Shown: piece by piece, positions 61,102-64,000 of the stretch
Layout of the letters: each line of letters starts with the position of its first letter
Numbering within the stretch: position 1 is the stretch's first letter
From: Flavobacterium zhairuonense
Lineage (GTDB): Bacteria > Bacteroidota > Bacteroidia > Flavobacteriales > Flavobacteriaceae
Length of the DNA stretch: 64,000 bases
NCBI RefSeq assembly: GCF_004352915.1
Contig: NZ_SJSY01000075.1
Span: 1-64,000 of the forward strand
Direction: 5' to 3'
Made by a program: the position numbers and the translations under genes
Notes under the pieces: model-generated
The model's input: the letters and a program-made list of their open reading frames with translations, nothing else
Told to the model about the DNA's origin: nothing
Database searches by the model: none

Positions 61102-62493
61102 TTAATTCAATAAATCTAAAACTAAAGAAGGGAATAAACCTAAAACAATGTTTAAAGTAATTGAAACAACTGCGACCGCATAAATTAGGAATGGTTTTCC
61201 TGTACGCTCTTCGTTTGGTTCTTTTGAATACATTGCTAATATTAGTTTGAAATAATAACCAACACTGATAATAGAGTTAATAACAGCAACAATAACTAAT
61301 GCAATATAACCGGATTGGATGGTTTGGCTGAATAAGAATAATTTAGCAAAAAATCCAGAAAAAATTGGAATTCCGGCCATTGACAATAATGATCCAGTCA
61401 AAATTGCAGCCAAAAGTGGATTTGTTTTTCCTAAACCGTGGAAGTTTGTAATATCTTCGTTGTCTTGATTTTTGCAAACATATAAAATAACACTAAATGC
61501 AGCAATTCCGGCTAATGCATAAGCAGCAGCATAGTACAATAAAACTCCAGCAGAAGTTGCAATAGTCAAAAATGTCATCAACATGAAACCTGCATGTGAG
61601 ATTCCTGAAAACGCAAGCATACGTTTTACATTTACTTGACGTAAAGCCATTATATTTCCAACCGTCATAGAGGCGATTGAAATGATAACAATGATATGCT
61701 CAAATGTTCCTAAAAGATCTTGGTTTTCTAAAGACGGAATTAAATTTAATCCTGCTACCAATTTATAAAGTGTTGCAACTGCTACAACTTTAGCCAAAGT
61801 ACTCATTAAAGCAGTTGTCAATGCAGGAGAACCTTCATAAACATCTGGAGCCCAGAAATGAAATGGCACGGCGGCAATTTTGAAAAACATTCCGATTGTC
61901 ATTAAAACCATCCCGATTGGAAACCAGATTGGCAATTCAGCAGATAGAGAGCTTTCATAAATTTCAGTTACATCAAAAGTTCCCATAGCTCCATAAATCA
62001 AACAGATACCGAATAAAATGATTCCTGATGCAAAAGATCCCATCAAGAAATATTTCATCCCCGCTTCATTACTTTTTATGTTCAAACGATCACTAGCTGC
62101 AAGAATATATAATGCAATTGACAAGATTTCGATTCCTAGGAAAAACATTGCCAAGTTTCCGAAAGAAACCATAGCGACAGCTCCAGCTAATAAAAATACT
62201 TTTATAGCAATATAATCAGAGATTTTTGTTTGATGATTTTCGTAGAAATTGTGACTCAACGCTACAAGGAAAATGGTCAAAATAATAAACAACGATGAAA
62301 ATGCAGTAGAGAACTTGCTTACCACAATCATATTGTTATAATAACTTGCTGTTGATCCAAATTCATAATAGTTAAGTGCCAAAACTCCCAATAAACCTAA
62401 AATGGTAAACGGAACAATGCCTTTTCTAAAATTTAGAATTTCAAACAATAGGCAAAAAATACCCAATCCTGTTATAGCTATTAATGTATTCAT
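61102..62493 (-). CDS. nuoN: NADH-quinone oxidoreductase subunit N
   Basis: 463 aa antiporter-like proton-pumping subunit of complex I with about 14 membrane helices. Key residues: Glu in FLGIEILSIALYIL, Lys in MFFKIAAVPFHFWAPDVYEG, and a second Lys in STLAKVVAVATLYKL, as in NuoN of other bacteria. Slightly shorter than E. coli NuoN (about 485). Located 138 nt after nuoM on the same strand and followed by a terminator, the usual M-N order at the operon end. Confidence 0.96.
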   Translation of the reverse strand: MNTLIAITGLGIFCLLFEILNFRKGIVPFTILGLLGVLALNYYEFGSTASYYNNMIVVSKFSTAFSSLFIILTIFLVALSHNFYENHQTKISDYIAIKVFLLAGAVAMVSFGNLAMFFLGIEILSIALYILAASDRLNIKSNEAGMKYFLMGSFASGIILFGICLIYGAMGTFDVTEIYESSLSAELPIWFPIGMVLMTIGMFFKIAAVPFHFWAPDVYEGSPALTTALMSTLAKVVAVATLYKLVAGLNLIPSLENQDLLGTFEHIIVIISIASMTVGNIMALRQVNVKRMLAFSGISHAGFMLMTFLTIATSAGVLLYYAAAYALAGIAAFSVILYVCKNQDNEDITNFHGLGKTNPLLAAILTGSLLSMAGIPIFSGFFAKLFLFSQTIQSGYIALVIVAVINSIISVGYYFKLILAMYSKEPNEERTGKPFLIYAVAVVSITLNIVLGLFPSLVLDLLN

Positions 62494-62631
62494 TTTTGTT
62501 TTTTTGATTTAGGAAATCTAAAACGCCCTAATTTATTTTATTTAAAATATATTTTTATTTTTTAGAAGATTAACTTTTCAAGTATCAGATTAAATCTGCA
62601 ATCAAAAATCGTTAACCTGTATTCTAAAACC

Positions 62632-64000
62632 TTAATTTTTATTGATAACGTTTAAAATCGTTTCTAAACTTGGTGTAATCAAATCTGTTATAGGTTTTGG
62701 ATAAAATCCAAAGAAAATCAAAACAGCAATAATAGCTACCATTGAAACACCTTCGTTAAGCGTAACATCAGCAAAAACTTTTGAATTTGTTTCTCCCAAC
62801 ATCACGTTCTGAAACATTTTAAGCATATAGTAAGCTCCCAAAATAATAGTTGTTCCACCAAAAACAGCAAACCAAATATTGATTTGAGATAAACTGTATA
62901 ATACTGTAAACTCTCCAACGAAGTTAAACGTAGTTGGCAAAGCGACCGAAGCAAGAACCAAAATTAAGAACATTGAAGTAAATTTTGGAGACTGCGTACG
63001 GATACCGCCTAATGAAGCAATTTCTCTTGTTTCGAATCTTCTATAAATAATTTCAGCAGCATAAAACAATCCGACTACTACAAAACCGTGAGCGATCATT
63101 TGTAAAACAGCTCCACGTAAACCATCAACTGTCAAAGTGTAAGTTCCTGCAGCAATTAATCCAACGTGAGCTAAAGATGAATACGCTAATAATTTCTTTA
63201 AATCTTTTTGTCTCAAAGCTACAATTGATCCGTAGATAACTCCAGCAATTCCTAATACAATGAAAATATCCATGTATTCTCTTGCAGCCAATGGTGCAAT
63301 TGGCAATTGCCAACGAATTACACTGTATAATCCCATTTTAAGCATGATACCAGATAAAAGCATTGTTCCAACAGTTGGTGCTTTTTGGTAAACATTTGCT
63401 TGCCATGTGTGGAAAGGAATAATTGGAATTTTGATTGCATAAGCTAAAAAGAAAGCTAAGAATATCCACAATTGCTCATCAGCAGAAAGATTTAACTTGT
63501 ATAAATCTTCAATTAAGAAACTGCCAGCTTTTTGGTATAAATAAATAAAAGCGACAAGCATAAATAATGAACCTGCAAGTGTATAAATAAAGAATTTAAC
63601 CACTGCTTTTCTTCTTTCATCAGCATCGCCATTACCCCAAATAAGCGCAATAAAGTAAATAGGAATAAGTGCTAATTCCCAGAAAATATAATATAAAAGA
63701 CCATCTGCAGCAAGGAAAGTTCCTGTCATTGCAAATGCCATAAATAAAATTAATGCGTAGAATGCCTTAGCATTTTTATATTCATTTCCAAAAGAAGAAA
63801 ATATAATGATCGGTGTTAAAGCTGCTGTCAATAAAAGCATTGCAAGAGCTAATCCATCAGCATTTAAGGCAAATGAAATTTTAGGTTGTGTAATCCAGCT
63901 GTTGATTACGCTGATATTTTCGCCAGCACAAAAATTATTCAATAATACAATTGAACATCCTAAAGCTGCTAAACTAAAAAGTAATGCAACTTTTGAAGCT
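62632..64000 (-). CDS. nuoM: NADH-quinone oxidoreductase subunit M (5' end outside window)
   Basis: At least 456 codons are visible. The frame stays open to 63999, reading ASKVALLFSLAALGCSIVLL before NNFCAGENIS. The TTG at 63942 is not the start; the true N-terminus lies beyond the window. Antiporter-like membrane subunit with Glu in IFWELALIPIYFIAL and Lys in AYAIKIPIIPFHTWQANVYQ, the proton-channel residues of NuoM. Works with NuoN and NuoL in proton pumping driven by quinone reduction. Confidence 0.95.
   Translation of the reverse strand, partial: ASKVALLFSLAALGCSIVLLNNFCAGENISVINSWITQPKISFALNADGLALAMLLLTAALTPIIIFSSFGNEYKNAKAFYALILFMAFAMTGTFLAADGLLYYIFWELALIPIYFIALIWGNGDADERRKAVVKFFIYTLAGSLFMLVAFIYLYQKAGSFLIEDLYKLNLSADEQLWIFLAFFLAYAIKIPIIPFHTWQANVYQKAPTVGTMLLSGIMLKMGLYSVIRWQLPIAPLAAREYMDIFIVLGIAGVIYGSIVALRQKDLKKLLAYSSLAHVGLIAAGTYTLTVDGLRGAVLQMIAHGFVVVGLFYAAEIIYRRFETREIASLGGIRTQSPKFTSMFLILVLASVALPTTFNFVGEFTVLYSLSQINIWFAVFGGTTIILGAYYMLKMFQNVMLGETNSKVFADVTLNEGVSMVAIIAVLIFFGFYPKPITDLITPSLETILNVINKN

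Noticed and set aside
63942..64000. Start of nuoM at 63942
   Set aside because: The codon is TTG and the frame stays open with membrane-helix sequence to the window edge, so the gene is truncated.

Overview
The window looks like a chromosomal segment of a gliding-type Flavobacterium (Bacteroidota, close to F. johnsoniae). It is AT-rich. Several large proteins end in a type IX secretion (T9SS) type A sorting domain. It carries a SusC/SusD starch locus, a Bacteroidota-type VI secretion (T6SS) Hcp/VgrG/PAAR-like cluster, promoters of the TAnnTTTG class, and few Shine-Dalgarno sites.

Layout. (1) 1-10921, minus strand: two giant tandem paralogues made of leucine-rich-repeat (LRR) superblocks with T9SS tails; the first is cut by the window start. 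Both carry the same palindrome at the same distance from the start codon. (2) 11215-22003: a subtilisin-like lipoprotein protease, an M1 aminopeptidase-like protein, a Crp/Fnr regulator with an SDR oxidoreductase, an epimerase of the threonine dehydrogenase type, a small lipoprotein and mfd. (3) 22166-31126: an orphan T6SS cargo island with an Hcp-type tube protein, a metzincin-like candidate effector, two lipoproteins, two tiny paralogous membrane proteins, VgrG, a LysM-like protein, a PAAR-like protein with hydrophobic inserts, duplicated 200-residue membrane proteins, and two more membrane proteins. No sheath, baseplate or ATPase gene is present. (4) 31179-46668, minus strand: a starch utilisation locus in the order ECF sigma, FecR, SusC with STN domain, SusD, SusE, surface GH13 amylase, GH97 glucosidase, T9SS-secreted multidomain GH13 protein. 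(5) 47066-56696: housekeeping and single genes (ACT-like protein, YraN, S66 peptidase, serine hydrolase, EEP-family protein, 3-hydroxyanthranilate dioxygenase, a convergent HTH-antitoxin/ParE-like pair, class II phosphodiesterase, ALDH7-type dehydrogenase, lipoprotein). (6) 56764-59610: a T9SS-secreted PL1 pectate lyase behind a LacI-type operator palindrome. (7) 60170 to the end: a Bax inhibitor-1 family protein and the nuoN/nuoM end of the complex I operon, with nuoM running off the window.

How it fits together. Surface and secreted polysaccharide degradation (starch, pectin) dominates, using T9SS and surface-lipoprotein export. In the starch locus the sigma/FecR/STN-SusC trio suggests that substrate sensing at the outer membrane drives transcription. 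The T6SS island looks like an exchangeable effector/immunity cassette served by a secretion apparatus encoded elsewhere. It is the most promising place for undescribed biology, followed by the co-regulated LRR pair and the convergent toxin-antitoxin pair. No rRNA, tRNA, CRISPR array or transposase gene was seen.
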